Shown: positions 32,900-45,004 of the stretch, one piece after another | Numbering within the stretch: position 1 is the stretch's first letter | Layout: every line of letters begins with the position of its first letter | NCBI GenBank assembly: GCA_021186555.1 | Contig: JAJKFL010000005.1 | Coordinates: forward strand, 48,325,135 to 48,389,134 | Length of the DNA stretch: 64,000 nucleotides | Source: Reticulitermes speratus | Lineage: Eukaryota > Arthropoda > Insecta > Blattodea > Rhinotermitidae | Direction: 5' to 3' | Position numbers and translations under genes: made by a program | The notes under the pieces: generated by a model | Told to the model about the DNA's origin: nothing | The model's input: the letters and a program-made list of their open reading frames with translations, nothing else | Database searches by the model: none

Positions 32900-33060
32900 G
32901 CTGGGTGTGACGCCGTGTAGTCTGAGAGGTGTAGTGACGTTTCAGAGGATCCTTCAGCCTTTATCATTACCTATCCTGATGATGGAAAGAGCAGGGTCCT
33001 CTGTAACGTCGGTGTACTTGTGCCAAACTACACGGCGTCATCCACCAGAAGACAGCAATC
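32900..33060. repeat. Hairpin-family element
   Basis: Arms tgacgccgtgtagtctgag and aaactacacggcgtcatcc; inner gtgacgtttcagaggatcct pairs with agggtcctctgtaacgtcgg. Confidence 0.7.
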
Positions 33061-33599
33061 TTCCGGTGAAGTCCTTCAGAAATCCAGTAGAGTAAATCCA
33101 ACGGCCTCGTTGACATCGTGTTTATGACACTAGCTGCGTTGTTTCAGTTCCAGTGTCAACACCTTGCACAGTCGGTAACTTCTTAGTAACCAAGGAATTC
33201 GACGAATACCCCCAACAGCTCGATCGAAATTATAACCGGGTACTTACCATATAGAGCAGGGATGACCACATCGAGGTTCGTGCAACTTGCCTGTAAAGAA
33301 ATAATAATCGAAATTTCTCGTAAAGAACGCTATTGAACAGACCACTAGCGCTGCTAGCGGATTCCTCAATAAGCTGCATTCTGTCACGTAGTGAGCAATG
33401 TTGCTACCGTACGTTTTGACTCTTATTTGTGTTGCCTTCTAATGTGCGGATCCCGAAGGTCGCGTAGCTGGCCATCCATGGTATAGAGTGTTATCGATAC
33501 AGCAGCCTGATCTAGCCTTTAGATGAGGCCCCGAAAGTGTTTATTGCAAATAGGATTCTTAAATTATATATGAAAAGTTCCGTTTTCTTTTTTACTTTA
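33061..33599. other. No gene recognised
   Basis: No assignable sequence. Confidence 0.35.
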
Positions 33600-33800
33600 G
33601 GACAGCGTGGGAATGCGTGGACTGATTCAGCTGGCTCATGATAGGGACAAGTGGCGGTCTCTTGTGAACACAGCAATGAAACTTCGGGCTCCAGATAACG
33701 CAAGGAATTTCTTGACTAGCTGAGGAACTGTTAACTTCTCAAAAAGGACTCTGCTCCATGGAGTTATTAAGTAAGTTAGTTAGTTAATTAGTTAGTTGCT
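33600..33800 (+). mobile_element. LINE-A 3' end with (TTAG)n tail
   Basis: gactgattcagctggctcat..ggaatttcttgactagctga, then gactctgctccatggagtta and an agttagttagttaattag tail. Confidence 0.8.
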
Positions 33801-33864
33801 TAACATGTATGCTTTTATTACAACATTGATAGGCTAATATAGACAGCCGTCTAACTTTCATTCT

Positions 33865-34165
33865 TTCTGTAGTCTGTCTTACGACAGGTCCATAGCTTCT
33901 TCCAAAGCGAGTTCTCCGCAGAGTGCGACCTAGTGGTTTCTCTTTCAGTTATCAGTATCCTGTAGTTTTCTTAAGGTCATCAAGTAGCTGTTTACGTCTT
34001 CTTCCTCATTTTCCCATCGCTTCTATTCTTCCCTCTTTCTTTCCTTCAATCACGTGTTTCAGAAGACAGTTCCTACGCAAGATGTGACCAATCCAGTTAG
34101 CCTTCCTCCTTTGTATTGTATGTAGGATCTCCTCCTCCTCCTCCTTGACTCAGTGTCATACTTCT
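33865..34165 (-). mobile_element. LINE-B 3' fragment
   Basis: The window shows gtagtctgtcttacgacagg, ccaaagcgagttctccgcag and gatgtgaccaatccagttag, the complement of the LINE-B ORF2 end (compare 45005-45320). Frame broken. Confidence 0.75.
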
Positions 34166-34171
34166 TCACGC

Positions 34172-34500
34172 CTAACATAACACTTATTAATTGAAATCCA
34201 CACTCGGCTACATGTTTCGGCTATGTTAAGCCATCCTCAAGCTGTGTACAACTGTATGAAAAGTATTATTACGTTACATGACAAACCATCTCAACTAAAC
34301 AATATTTTAATTTTTGTACACATAATATTGCATATGAATATATCAGGTGTGCCAAAATTGAGATCCCAGTTTCTAATAATATTGCGTAGGCCTGTATAGT
34401 TCTACATTCTCTTCTATATAGTTTACACAGCATGAGGATGGCTTAGCATAGCCGAAACATGTAGCTGATTGTGGATTGCAATAAATGTTGTCTTAGTCGG
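34172..34500. mobile_element. Foldback element with ~75-bp terminal inverted repeats
   Basis: Arms contain ggctacatgtttcggctatg (left) and catagccgaaacatgtagct (right), with agccatcctca inside. The ~180-bp middle is not coding. The tttcggct..agccatc order resembles the arms of the 1.03-kb palindrome. Confidence 0.6.
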
Positions 34501-34613
34501 TTAATTATTTTAATTTTTATGGCGATTACCATTAAGGGGTATTAAATAAACAACAAATTGTTGATTATTGGTGTCTGTGTAACATCTATTTTATTTAAGA
34601 TGGCAGTTTGACC

Positions 34614-34899
34614 GTGCCATGGCTGAGGCGGTTAGTCGCCGGCCTCTCGCCACGGAGGCCTAGGTTCGATCCCGAGTCAGTCCATGTGGAATTTGTGGTA
34701 GACAGAGTGGTACTGGGACAGGGTATTCCCCGCGTACTTCGGTTTTCCCCTGTCAATTTCATTCCACCGGTGCTCCATTACTTGGAAAAATAAAAAAAAA
34801 AACTGATCATCATTCATCTTCATCACGGGGTTGCACAAGAAGCCTTAAGTCTGCGGTGCGTCAGCAGCATCTGCTGCGGGGCCCTTCTCAAAAAAGAAA
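34614..34899 (+). mobile_element. S4 SINE, full length
   Basis: 13-14-bp duplications with one mismatch (tggcagtttgacc 34601-34613; ttgccagtttgacc 34901-34914). Head and B box taggttcgatcccg, uninterrupted: a simple S4 reference copy. Confidence 0.85.
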
Positions 34900-35032
34900 G
34901 TTGCCAGTTTGACCCCCTATTTTACTGCCAGTCACGCATACATCCCGAAATACATATAGGGCGTACATTAATTTTTACCATGTTCATTACGAATGTTTCA
35001 ATTTGAATTTTACAGCCTATGTGCTCAACTAG

Positions 35033-35298
35033 GCCGATCTCAGTGGCCGCGCGGTCTAAGGCATGGGTCTGCGGCCGCTCGCTTACTAGGATTGTGGGTT
35101 CGAATCCCGCCTAGGGCATGGATGTCTCTCTGTTGTGAGTGTTGTGTGTTGTCAGGTAGAGGTCTCTGCGACGAGCTGGTCCCTCATCCAGAGGAGTCCT
35201 ACCGAGTGTGGTGTGTCTGAGTGTGTGATCGTGAAGCCTCGAAAAATGAGGCGGCCTAGGCCCCCAAGGGGCTGTCGAGCCATGGGGGGGGGGGGAAC
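35033..35298 (+). mobile_element. S2a SINE with poly-G tail
   Basis: 9-bp duplications (ctcaactag, 35024-35032 and 35299-35307). Complete head and a-type body. The 3' tract is 12 G (35284-35295) where other copies have A. Confidence 0.85.
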
Positions 35299-35307
35299 CT
35301 CAACTAG

Positions 35308-35883
35308 CCTCAGGAACTGACACGCATCTATGCTCATACACACGCACGCACACTCACGTGCGTCCGAGTTAATTTTTTTTTCAGCGTGACATAAAGTTGT
35401 CGCCTATTGTTTAACAACGTATTTATCTAGTACCAGCGTCTGTCCTTTTGACGGTCGCATTTGCAGTCTGTCAGTAATATGTCTGCACACGGAACACTAC
35501 TGCGCACACCTTACGTGTTACTTGCATCATTGTCTTCGAACACGCAATGGAATACGCATGTGTTATTGCAGGTGTTCTAGAAGGCTGTGGATTGTTGTCA
35601 AGTTACCTAACAGTGTTACCAACTGTGGAGCTATGAATAATTAATGAGAAAGGTGAACTCATTACGGTGCATAACAATGAATCCTTAATATAACTTACGA
35701 CTCACACTTTATTTAATATGCTTTCATAGAGACGCGGTAGCATAAATTAATATTATATATAATTTCTATATTGAGTAGATATATTTGAGCCGAAACACCT
35801 TCTATTGTCTTCAATAGGCACAGAATACTTTTCATAGAACACTTATAATGAAACCTATTTATACATATCCTGTAGACATTTAG
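35308..35883. other. No gene recognised
   Basis: AT-rich sequence, nothing assignable. Confidence 0.35.
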
Positions 35884-36177
35884 GGGGGCCGGGATAGCGT
35901 ATTCGGTATAGCGACCCCCTACTGACTGGACGGTCCGGGGTTTGTACCCTGTTGGTGGGGGCAAGAGATTTTATCTCTCCACACCCGCCCATACCAATCC
36001 TGGGTCCCACCCAGCCTCCTGTGCATTGGGTACCGGGGCTCATTCCCGGGGGTAAAGCGGCCGGGATGTGGCGTTGACAATCCGCCATCTAGCGCCGAGG
36101 TTAAGAGTAAATAGAGCTACACCTCTACTTTCGCTGTATGCTTCCACTACATGTTATTGGGTAACCTTTACCTTTAC
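35884..36177 (+). mobile_element. S1 SINE
   Basis: Head ggccgggatagcgtattcgg, degenerate B box ggggtttgtaccctg, body through taacctttacctttac. Confidence 0.8.
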
Positions 36178-36179
36178 CG

Positions 36180-36445
36180 ACTTATATAGCTTAATCGGTA
36201 TATAGACTAGGCTAAGGGCTGTGCAATAGAGGAATCGTGGTTCGATTCCCGTTCTCTTGTCCGAATCCTCCAGAACGTCTCTGGGGCCCACCCAGCCTCC
36301 TATTCAGTTAGCGCATCTTTCTTCGAGGATAAAGCGGCCGGGGCGTGAAGATTACCACTTCGCCTCCATCTAGTTCCGAAGCTGCGAAGGTGTGAAGCCA
36401 TATGCCTTCATGGCGGGCACAGGAACATCTTTACCTTTCCTTGTA
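36180..36445 (+). mobile_element. S1 SINE, diverged, directly downstream of another
   Basis: Head tatagcttaatcggtatata, B box gtggttcgattcccg, ends acatctttacctttcc. Confidence 0.7.
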
Positions 36446-36593
36446 CAAGTGTTTGCACGACTGAATGCAGAAACATAAACAGTCACCTGGCTAGAAACGA
36501 AGCCTCGAAGTAGTAAGAAATACTCTAGGCTCGTTTGTTGATGCTTATGGTATTTCTTTCTTGAAGATATATTACCACACATAACCCATTATT

Positions 36594-36848
36594 TTTTCTA
36601 TGGCCCGCAACAGCCCCTAGTGGGCCAGGGCCTCCTCATTATCGAGGCTTCACGATCACACTCAGACACACCATACTTGGTAGGAGTCCTCTGGGCGAGT
36701 GATCAGCCCGACGCAGAGACCTCTACCTGACAACACACAACACTCACAACAGACAGACATCCATGTCCCCGGCGGGATTCGAACCCGCAATCCCAGAAAA
36801 CGAGCGGCTGCAGTCTTACGCCTTAGACCGCGCGGCCACTGGGACTGG
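36594..36848 (-). mobile_element. S2a SINE, full length
   Basis: 16-bp duplications with one mismatch (cacataacccattatt 36578-36593; 36849-36864). Head and a-type body intact. Confidence 0.88.
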
Positions 36849-37159
36849 CACATAACCCGTTATTAAGAGGATTAATATACCTGTAGAATTTGATTTGGAA
36901 GGCTGCTGTTTTGGGCCGAGACAGGTAAGATATTTTGGATATGGACGTAACAGAGGCGTGTGTGAATGTGTACTGGATTGAGCTGGTTCGCGATGTAGTC
37001 CACCGCTAATTTTAGGTGGTTGTGACGAAGCAAGGAGTTGCACATGGAACAGAGAGCCTCAGACATCATGAAAATCACCCTTCGGCATTATGTATTGAAA
37101 CAACAGTAAGTGAATTGTTTTCTTTGATAGAAATAGCTGACAGTAGTTCACAACAAAAC

Positions 37160-37638
37160 GGGCAATGGACGTGTAAACATAACATTGAGGCGCGTTCGCG
37201 TAACCATTTTTGCCATGCACAAGCAATAAGTATTAAATATTCCGAGTGTGTGTCTGTAGCCATAGTTATTCAACGTGCTAAGCGCATGCGCCGTATTATA
37301 TTGTTACCTGTGACCTGTCCGGCTGTACCATATTTTTCCACATTATTCGGGGGAAAAAAAGTTATTGAACATAAAATTTGTGTTTTGATTTTCGCTGGAA
37401 CGTTTGTCTGAAACATTTCTCATTCTAAGAAGAATTATGTAAAGTACCCGCTATTCTTGTCAGATTTTAATCAAGCCTGAATTTTCTCGACGGATTTTCG
37501 AAAAATCTTCGATTATAGAATATGATGACAATCCGCACAGTGGGAGCCGAGTTGTTCCATGCGGACAGACGGGTAGATACAGACAGACATGACGAAGCTA
37601 ATAGTCGCTTTTCGCAATTTTGCGAACGCGCCGAAAAA
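37160..37638 (-). mobile_element. GGCGCGTTCGC-family MITE
   Basis: Ends aggcgcgttcgcgtaacc (left, 37190s) and ttttgcgaacgcgccg (right). Interior shared with 19320 and 27325. Confidence 0.65.
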
Positions 37639-39483
37639 CTATGGATATCACCGTAGTTGAGAGAAGTATCATTTATCCTATATAATGGTTTTAGATTATT
37701 TTCCCACTTCCTCAAATGAAATTGTGCAACGAACAATTTCCTTCCATATCTTTTCTAATTCATCAGCACTATCCTCTCATCCCGCGTGGGATTTGAGGTG
37801 TTCAAAGCGGTGGATTTCAACATTACGGTCTTCTGGCATGTGACCTGTTAAATAGTATAGGAACAGAAAGTTTCCATGTGAACTTTCCTTATTTATTTAA
37901 GTAACAAATATTAATTTTTGTATTTAATTTAATTTTTTTATAAAAAAAAATTGCCGGTACTACGTCCCGTTGCCTGTCTCCAAAAACAAAATTTTCTGAA
38001 TTAATTCAATTTTATAAAGCGTCTTTATATAATCTATGCTACAAATACAGTTGAGGCTTTCGCCTGTTTGGAAATTCTTGTTATGTTCTAGGCCATCACG
38101 TGCAGTGAATGGGCTCATGATCAGGGCCAGCGGACCTGTGTAGGGCAGGTTGCGTTCGATTCTTTTTCGAACCAGTTGTGAACAGGTTGAAACTGGCTGC
38201 AACTGATCTTTCAGCTCGAGGGCGTCGCATTTCTCCTTGAGCTCAGCTGTAAACTCTCTCTCTACGTGCTCGCTTTACTGAAACGATTCAATCGAGCGGT
38301 GACATGTGATTTTGTATGCTCGTTTGGAGTTTCATGCTTCGTGACAAATAACCAGAGACATGACATGAACATGTAACGAAACGTATTGAGGATAGAGTTG
38401 TTAATAAACAGGTCTCGGCTTTTATGTTCATACACAAATGTATAGCGTACAGACACCATTTTTATAAACCACACCGAAACCCCCCGCCTGTCTTTTCGTA
38501 TCTTTGAGGTTACGGGTTCAAATCTTTGCGCAGAGACAGGCTGTGCTGACAGTTACGTAGCTGTCCTTAGTTCCTGCAGGCAAATTCCATGTTACTATCT
38601 TCAAGATACGTCACAACAGTTTTCTTTCACATCCTTTCCAATTAATTACTAACCTTTCTAACTTTCGCCATGTGCTGAGCCAGTGAGAGCTTTCGTAAAT
38701 TTTTTATAAATACATAAATAAATGACAAGTAAATACATTTATAGAACTGTAAATAAATTTGCAAACCGACGTTATTTCCTTGTGTAGTTTTTTTTAATTC
38801 GCTTTTATAAAGTGAATATGTTTTCGGCATCTGACGACAATAACATGTTTTGTTTGTTTATTTAATGTTTATGTTTGTTTGAAACGCTTATAAGATTAAT
38901 ATTCAGTGTAATACGATGAAAAGTATGTTAGGCATATACAGAATTGCCCATAAGTCTGTTAACCGAGAGCATTCTCTCGTTTTAACGGGAATGTCCAGGT
39001 TTAAACCTCTTATCACCGGTAAAAGTCAGCTGCACGAGTTGTTTCTAATTCTTTTACTCTGTTTCTCAATTGCAACAATTTTTGTAAATTCAATAAGTAA
39101 TGAAGAAATTTACGCCGTATTTTAGTGTAAATTTTACTGACTGGTTAACTGACTTTTGGGCCACTATGTGTTATGCGTAATACGTGTATTGTTTATTGTA
39201 AGTATCAACAGCAGAGTTTGTGAATGTTGTGTTGTTGAATATGATTTGTTTGTGGTGTAATTAACTGTGCTGTCAGTCAATAGCTTCGTATGGTAGGATG
39301 ATAACCGAATAATTAGTCGGAAGGAAGTGCAAGGAAGTGTAAGGAAGAGACCATTACGTAGTTTGATGTTCCAATCCCGGTATTTGCCTGGAGGGACTGA
39401 CAAAAATCTCGAAAACGTCAGAATCTCCGATCTCTTAGACTGAGATTTTAATATGGGAGTGCTACCCACTTGATAAAAGTACA
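37639..39483. other. Long stretch without an assignable gene
   Basis: The minus frame 38202-37960, extended upstream to about 38245, reads FTAELKEKCDALELKDQL. It is charged and helix-like, preceded by a possible acceptor (gtttacag), and could be an exon or decayed transposon. I do not recognise it. The rest is AT-rich. Confidence 0.3.
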
Positions 39484-39738
39484 GTTGTCCCTGACCACGC
39501 CATGAGGGCATATAGAGGGAACAGTGGTATAGTTCCCACTCATTCTTTACCTCGGCACTAGGTAGTGGTAAGTGGTCAACGTCACGCCTCGACCGCTTTA
39601 ACTCCTGGAAAGAACCTCGATAGCCATTGAATAGTAGGCTGGGTGGGTTCCAGAGCCGGTCTGGACGATTCGGAGAAAAGTATTTGGCCCTGTCGGGATT
39701 CGAACCCCCGGATCTAGAGTCTAGTCTGTCCTGTCCCA
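39484..39738 (-). mobile_element. S1 SINE
   Basis: ctcattctttacctcggcac, cggtctggacgattcggaga, B box gggattcgaaccccc. Confidence 0.75.
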
Positions 39739-40391
39739 CTTGATACCTCTGTGAATTACATACGTTTAAAATAAACTAGTATGAAGTCTGACGTGCAGAG
39801 AGAGTCTACAAGAAATCGCGTGGAATAAATGTGTGTACTTCAAAGTAAGGTATAGGCGTTATTTACCAGATCAAAGAGTATAGGGAGGTAGTTTTTGCCC
39901 TTCTATCTACGCCTAAGTCCCTGTACAAATATTTTAAAGTTCTGTATGGGATATTTCCCTGAATTATGGAGCTGTTTCAGTTTTGTTACATGAACGAAAA
40001 TAAATGAAACTACATGGGGGGGCTTGAATTCCCTTCTGCGTCGTGGAGAAGAACGAAACACGCGTTTTATATACAGGGGTTTTTTTTTCGCAAGTCTTAA
40101 TTTTCGTTAGAATTGACAAAAGAATTTCGTTTACTGCATTTTTTTCGTGGCTTCAGAATCGTTAGACTAATACAGATAAATTTTTGTAGTGGAAGTCCTT
40201 GCACAAATTTAATTAATATCATGTCTGACCGTCAGTCCCTCTGTGACCTAATGCTGTCACCGCCTATACCGTTGGGTAGTTTTTGTATTTCAGTAAGTGG
40301 CACTGTTACTAATAGTAGTTTGGCAACTTCGATTTTAAGTGATGCTGATCCACAGCAAAGACCACTTCACATAAGGCTACAGATGAACTTC
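39739..40391. other. No gene recognised
   Basis: The plus frame 40113-40490 is open but runs into the SINE and lacks motifs. Confidence 0.3.
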
Positions 40392-40403
40392 ATTCATATC
40401 ATT

Positions 40404-41124
40404 TTTTTTTTTTGTATGGCTCGACAGCCCTATATGGGCCTGGGCCTGGGCCTCCTCGTTTCGTCGAGGTTTCACGATCACACACATTAGACACACCACA
40501 GTCGGTAGGACTCCTCTGGACGAGGGACCAGCTCGTCGCAGAGACCTCTACCTGACAACACACAACACTCACAAGAGACAGACATCCATGCCCCTGGCGG
40601 GATTCCCCCCCCCCCCCCCTCTGTCCGGGGTTTTCCCCTTTGATCCTTTTCTGTACTGTTTAAATCCTTTCGTCCTTCATGTCACTTTACGTTCCATGTT
40701 ACCGTCCTTACAGCTAACACAACGCAAACATCCATGCCGCCGTTGGGATTTTTTTTTTGTATTAATTCCTGGGTTTTCCCCTTTAGTCCATTTGTACTGT
40801 TGAAGTCCTTTTTGTCCTGCATGTCACCTTATGTTTCATGCTATCGTCCATACATCTAACACAACACAAACATCTATGCCCCCGGTGGGATTTTTTTTTT
40901 TTTTTTTTTTTGTGGCCTGTCCGGGGTTTTTCCCCTTTTGATCCATTTTTGTACTGTTTAAATCCTTTCGTCCTTCATGTCACTTTACGTTCCATTCTAC
41001 CGTCCTTACGACAAACACAACACAAACATCCATGCCCCCCGGCGGGATTCGAACCCACGATCCTAGTAAGCGAGCGGCCTCAGACCCACGCCTTAGACCG
41101 CACGGCCACTGGGATCGGCACTTT
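40404..41124 (-). mobile_element. S2 SINE concatemer: S2a body plus three S2b units
   Basis: A single 12-bp duplication (attcatatcatt, 40392-40403 and 41125-41136) brackets the block. On the window strand: an S2a body ending GGGATT at 40599-40604, a 15-C run, an S2b body ending GGGATT at 40745, an S2b body ending GGGAT at 40887, then a complete S2b whose B box reads on as GGGATTCGAACCC (41044) into a full head. Headless units stop at the same T-loop base as in the array at 2576. Confidence 0.85.
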
Positions 41125-41136
41125 ATTCATATCATT

Positions 41137-41736
41137 AATCATTAATCATGATGAACAAGCAGCAAGTAAACTTAATAAACTGCAATTAACGTCACTGGGA
41201 AGATTGCATGCTACACTGTGGCTTTCGACCTTGCCAAGTAGATCCAACTATTTAAAACATCGGAACTGAGTTTGTTTAATAGGCCATGAGAAGCAATATG
41301 TCATGCACTTTAGAAAATGGCTCCTAGTTACGTGCAGTGTTGGGAACCAGTGGTGTGTGGAAACAGCGTCAAGGCTTCCTTGATGACTTCATTAACGAAA
41401 CAGTTGCTCTTTTGTAAAATAATTTCATCTATTGTAGCTTTCACCAACAAAAAAAGACGAGAGCGACATTGTTGGCATATCGATAAAGGTTTCATGCTGG
41501 TACGAAAGGTTAAATATATGCAGTACAAGGTTATCACATCTATTGCCGCTTTTACCCGGGAAAGGAACCTCCGGTTTACACATAATAGAAATTTGCTTAA
41601 ATAAATCCACATTTAAAAATTTCGTTCTCTGTCCCTAAAGTTTATAAGGCTGTGTTACAGGTATTTGCATGGGAGTCTAACCCTTGAACTCTAAAACGCC
41701 TCGCTTTTTTCTAGTCAGTGATTGTTCATAGGTCAT
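41137..41736. other. No gene recognised
   Basis: Opposed open frames at 41317-41612 contain a diverged direct pair (tcatctattgtagcttt / cacatctattgccgctttt). Confidence 0.3.
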
Positions 41737-42005
41737 TTATAGTGACTAGGTCATGGGTTGGACGACTGAAGAATCAAAATTCGATTCCCTGTAGGGGCAA
41801 GATATTTTTCCCCTATATATTCCACACCGGCTCTGGGGCCTACCCAGCCACCTATCCACTGAGTACCGGGGGCCCTTCTCCGCCGGTAAGAGCCCCGGGA
41901 CGTGAAACTAACAACTCACCTCCATCAGGTGCCGAAATCAAGAATGCCTCTGTATATCACCAGACGAGGTGTTCATATAAGCACAGGTACAACTTTACCT
42001 TCGAT
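41737..42005 (+). mobile_element. S1 SINE
   Basis: Head atttatagtgactaggtcat, B box aaattcgattccctg, body through gtacaactttacctt. Confidence 0.7.
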
Positions 42006-42287
42006 AACGACACTGCTTGAATTAAATATCTTATATATAAAAGCCAGTATGGATTTCTTCTTTTGCGCTCACAGATGAAATAATTGCTCTCAGTGGCTGA
42101 CAGATGGCGTCAGTCATCACACTACCTCGGCTCACTCGAAAACATAGGTACTTATATTCACATTTTGTATACAGATTATATAATATCCAGTTTGTCTTGT
42201 GTTTGCTGGCGTACGCGAAAGTCGCTGGTCTTTGGGAAAATCTTGAAATAACACTTCACGTTGACATTTCAACAGTCAATACACAAG

Positions 42288-42574
42288 CATGGGACACGCG
42301 GTGACGCAGTCGGTTGAGACACTGCACTACAAGCCGGAAGGTCGCGGGTTCGACTCCCGATGCTGTCATTGGAATTTTTCATTGACATAATCCTTTCGGC
42401 AGCACTATGGCCCTGGGGTTGATTCAGCCTCCTGAATCAGCCTCAGCCGGTACCGTAGGGCTGACAACCTTACCACCTTCATGTGCCAATTGTTTAGAAA
42501 TCTGAAAGCCTCAACCTCCTGGAACCCTAAGGGCCTGTCCAGGCCTGTAATGGGATTGCTTTACCTTTACCTTT
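42288..42574 (+). mobile_element. S5 SINE, full length
   Basis: 9-bp duplications (atacacaag, 42279-42287 and 42575-42583). Same family as the copy inside the mariner. Confidence 0.88.
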
Positions 42575-42583
42575 ATACACAAG

Positions 42584-43424
42584 TGTTACGTAGCACATAT
42601 TGTGGTGGGAAGATTATCGTGAATAGTAAATAGGTGGGGATTGGAAGGGATGCGATTGTGGTGTATTTTGCTAGCCAGAGTAAGAGCATCATAAGAAAAT
42701 CTGAGCCAGGTTAAGCAGTCCATTTCGAACCGGTTACCTTACAAGTAAAATCTAGAACTAACCTGTTCTATTGTTCTTGGCGAAGTGTTACTAACTCGTT
42801 CCGTTTGCGGAAACCGACGCAGACTTACAGAAAACTGCTGTTTGGCCCAACTAATGACATGGAGGTCATTTGCGAGGGAACTTGTTCAGTAATTGGAACA
42901 AGAGGACGGATGTTCGGGCTACAGGAAGCGCCCCTCATTGACATGGGTCCTTTCACTTCCGGCATTACTAATGACAGCGCCCCTGAGCCTCGTACGTGTG
43001 ATGTCTTTTTAACTGGTTGCGTGTTACCGATGACCCTGCCACTTTGAGAGCACGATGTGTGACCTTTGACACACGCCCTGTCCCAGTCATTTTTACATGC
43101 CAAACTATTCTTTTTTAATTTCAAAGAACGTAAATGAAAATTGGTTAACACTGCGGATATATACTGCCAAAAATTAATCTTTTAAGGAAAAAAGTTTCAA
43201 TTTTGTCAACACGTTATACCTTACGAAGAACTTTGTGATCTTTGCATGGCACCAAATGCAGGGTGTCCTTTTTATTATGTCTCTGAGCAGTGGCGTAGCT
43301 AGGTTTTTTTGGGACACAACTGCTTTACGCTTTGGAGTATATCCACAAATACTCGTTGGATAGGAGGCAGACCCAACCTGGACACAGTGGCAAACAGCAA
43401 AACCCTGCGTTCTCTGGAAATCAA
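42584..43424. other. Unassigned, with a GC-richer open stretch
   Basis: 42800-43050 is open on both strands (plus frame includes MGPFTSGITNDSAPEPRT). I recognise no domain. It may be part of an unlisted repeat. Confidence 0.3.
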
Positions 43425-43624
43425 ACTAGTTGGAGGTGAGTGGTTAGCGTCACGCCCTGTCCGCTTTACTTCCGGGAAATACCCGATACCCATTGTATAC
43501 GAGGCTGTGTGGGCCCCATGGCCTGTCTGCACGGGTGCGCAAAATCTCGCACCTACCGGGATTCGATCCCTGGACCGTCCAGCCGGTAGCGAGTCGCTAT
43601 ACTGACTTCGCTATCCTGGCCCAC
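43425..43624 (-). mobile_element. S1 SINE
   Basis: ctgtccgctttacttccggg, tcgcacctaccgggattcga, head gactgacttcgctatcctgg-like. Confidence 0.75.
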
Positions 43625-43637
43625 CTTGAAGGCACAA

Positions 43638-43752
43638 GTCTTCCTGGATGTTACGCCGTGTCGACTGGTAAATAGTTACCGACGTTTCGAAGACATGATC
43701 CTTCGAAGCGTCAGTAATTATTTACCAGTCGACTTAGCGTTAACATCCCTGT
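43638..43752. repeat. Hairpin-family element, well preserved
   Basis: Arms ggatgttacgccgtgtcgac / gtcgacttagcgttaacatcc and gttaccgacgtttcgaag / cttcgaagcgtcagtaatta, loop acatgatc. Confidence 0.8.
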
Positions 43753-44092
43753 TGCTGAAGATAGGTTTATGTTTGGGATAGTTGGATTTCGATTCTGAGC
43801 ACTGTTTGTTTTGTTTATCACCACGTCTAAGCCCACAAAGTCACCTATCCACTATTACAGCGGCCGTTTTACCCAGCTGGCAAAATGTCAGTAACTCAGA
43901 CTGGACTTGTGTAGTAGTGGGTGGTCAAACGATCAGTGAAAGAATGTGAAGGGAGGGGCACTGACCTAATTTGAAGTAGGGTCCGTGTATTATTCTGGAG
44001 AAATTTGGAAAGACTATTAAGAACGTTAGTGCCGGCCTCAGGGTCAAGATTTCAACCCGGAATCTTTCGGATATGCATACGAATGTGGAGGT

Positions 44093-44489
44093 GTCGACCT
44101 CGGTGGACTGGACCCAAGGTTCGCCTGTTCGATCCCGACCGAGGTCGATGAATTTTTAAGGGTGATAAAAATCCGTAGCACAACTTCCTTCGGAGGGGAA
44201 GTAAAGCCGTCGGTCCCATGTCGTAGATTTACGGCATGTAAAAGAACCTTACGGGCATGAATTGAGATGTTTCGTCAGCAAAATTCAACCCCAATTTCTC
44301 ACCCAAGTCTCCTGACTGCCTGCCAGATGGCTCTGGCGGACACATCAGGATCGATAGAACAGCAGCGCGGCCAGTTGGCCAGTCACCAACTGCCACGAAT
44401 GCGCACGACCCAGTAACCTCGGAAAGAGGAGGCCTGAGCCCATATAGGGCTGTTGAGCCATGGTTATTATATTATATTAATATATTATT
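44093..44489 (+). mobile_element. S3 SINE
   Basis: 16-bp duplications (atacgaatgtggaggt, 44077-44092 and 44490-44505). The head lacks part of the A-box region; the B box is ctgttcgatcccg. Confidence 0.88.
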
Positions 44490-44559
44490 ATACGAATGTG
44501 GAGGTATTACCATTCATGATTAGCTACCTGTCGCATTTGACATTTTATGAACTATTTAT

Positions 44560-44900
44560 ATATATTATCAGTTTTCAATAACGGGACTTTTAATATGAGT
44601 ATAAAAATATTTAATAAACTACCGACTGAAATAAAGGTATTAATTCATGGATACTAAAGAATTTAAAAAGGTTCTCCTTCATTCCAATTCTTTTTATACA
44701 ATACAGGAATATTTTAATTATCAAAATAAGTAATTCTATAATTTTATATGTTTTCTTCTGTTATAATTATTGTTTTATTGTATTTAAATGGACAAACATA
44801 CTGTTGTGTTCTTATGTATGCAATATACTGACAGATTCTATATCCGGAGGTTACTGTAAACCATTATACGGATTGACAGAATGTATAATATGAATAAATG
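44560..44900 (+). mobile_element. LINE-E (Jockey/CR1-type) 3' end
   Basis: Contains KIFNKLPTEIK, a pattern common at Jockey/CR1 ORF2 C-termini, followed by AT-rich 3' UTR. Frame is broken. Confidence 0.55.
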
Positions 44901-45004
44901 AAGAGCCGTATTTAATAACGTAAGAAAGTCGTTATATCTGTAGTTACAAATTTGTAATATGTGGAGTTTTACTACCATATTCTTCTACGCTTTCTTAGTG
45001 TTGT

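Noticed and set aside
36939..37078. LINE-A fragment
   Set aside because: A ctggattgagctgg phrase resembles LINE-A, but the following text does not hold the alignment.
42805..43151. Protein-coding gene on either strand
   Set aside because: Both strands are open, no splice or domain signal is visible, and I could not identify either frame.
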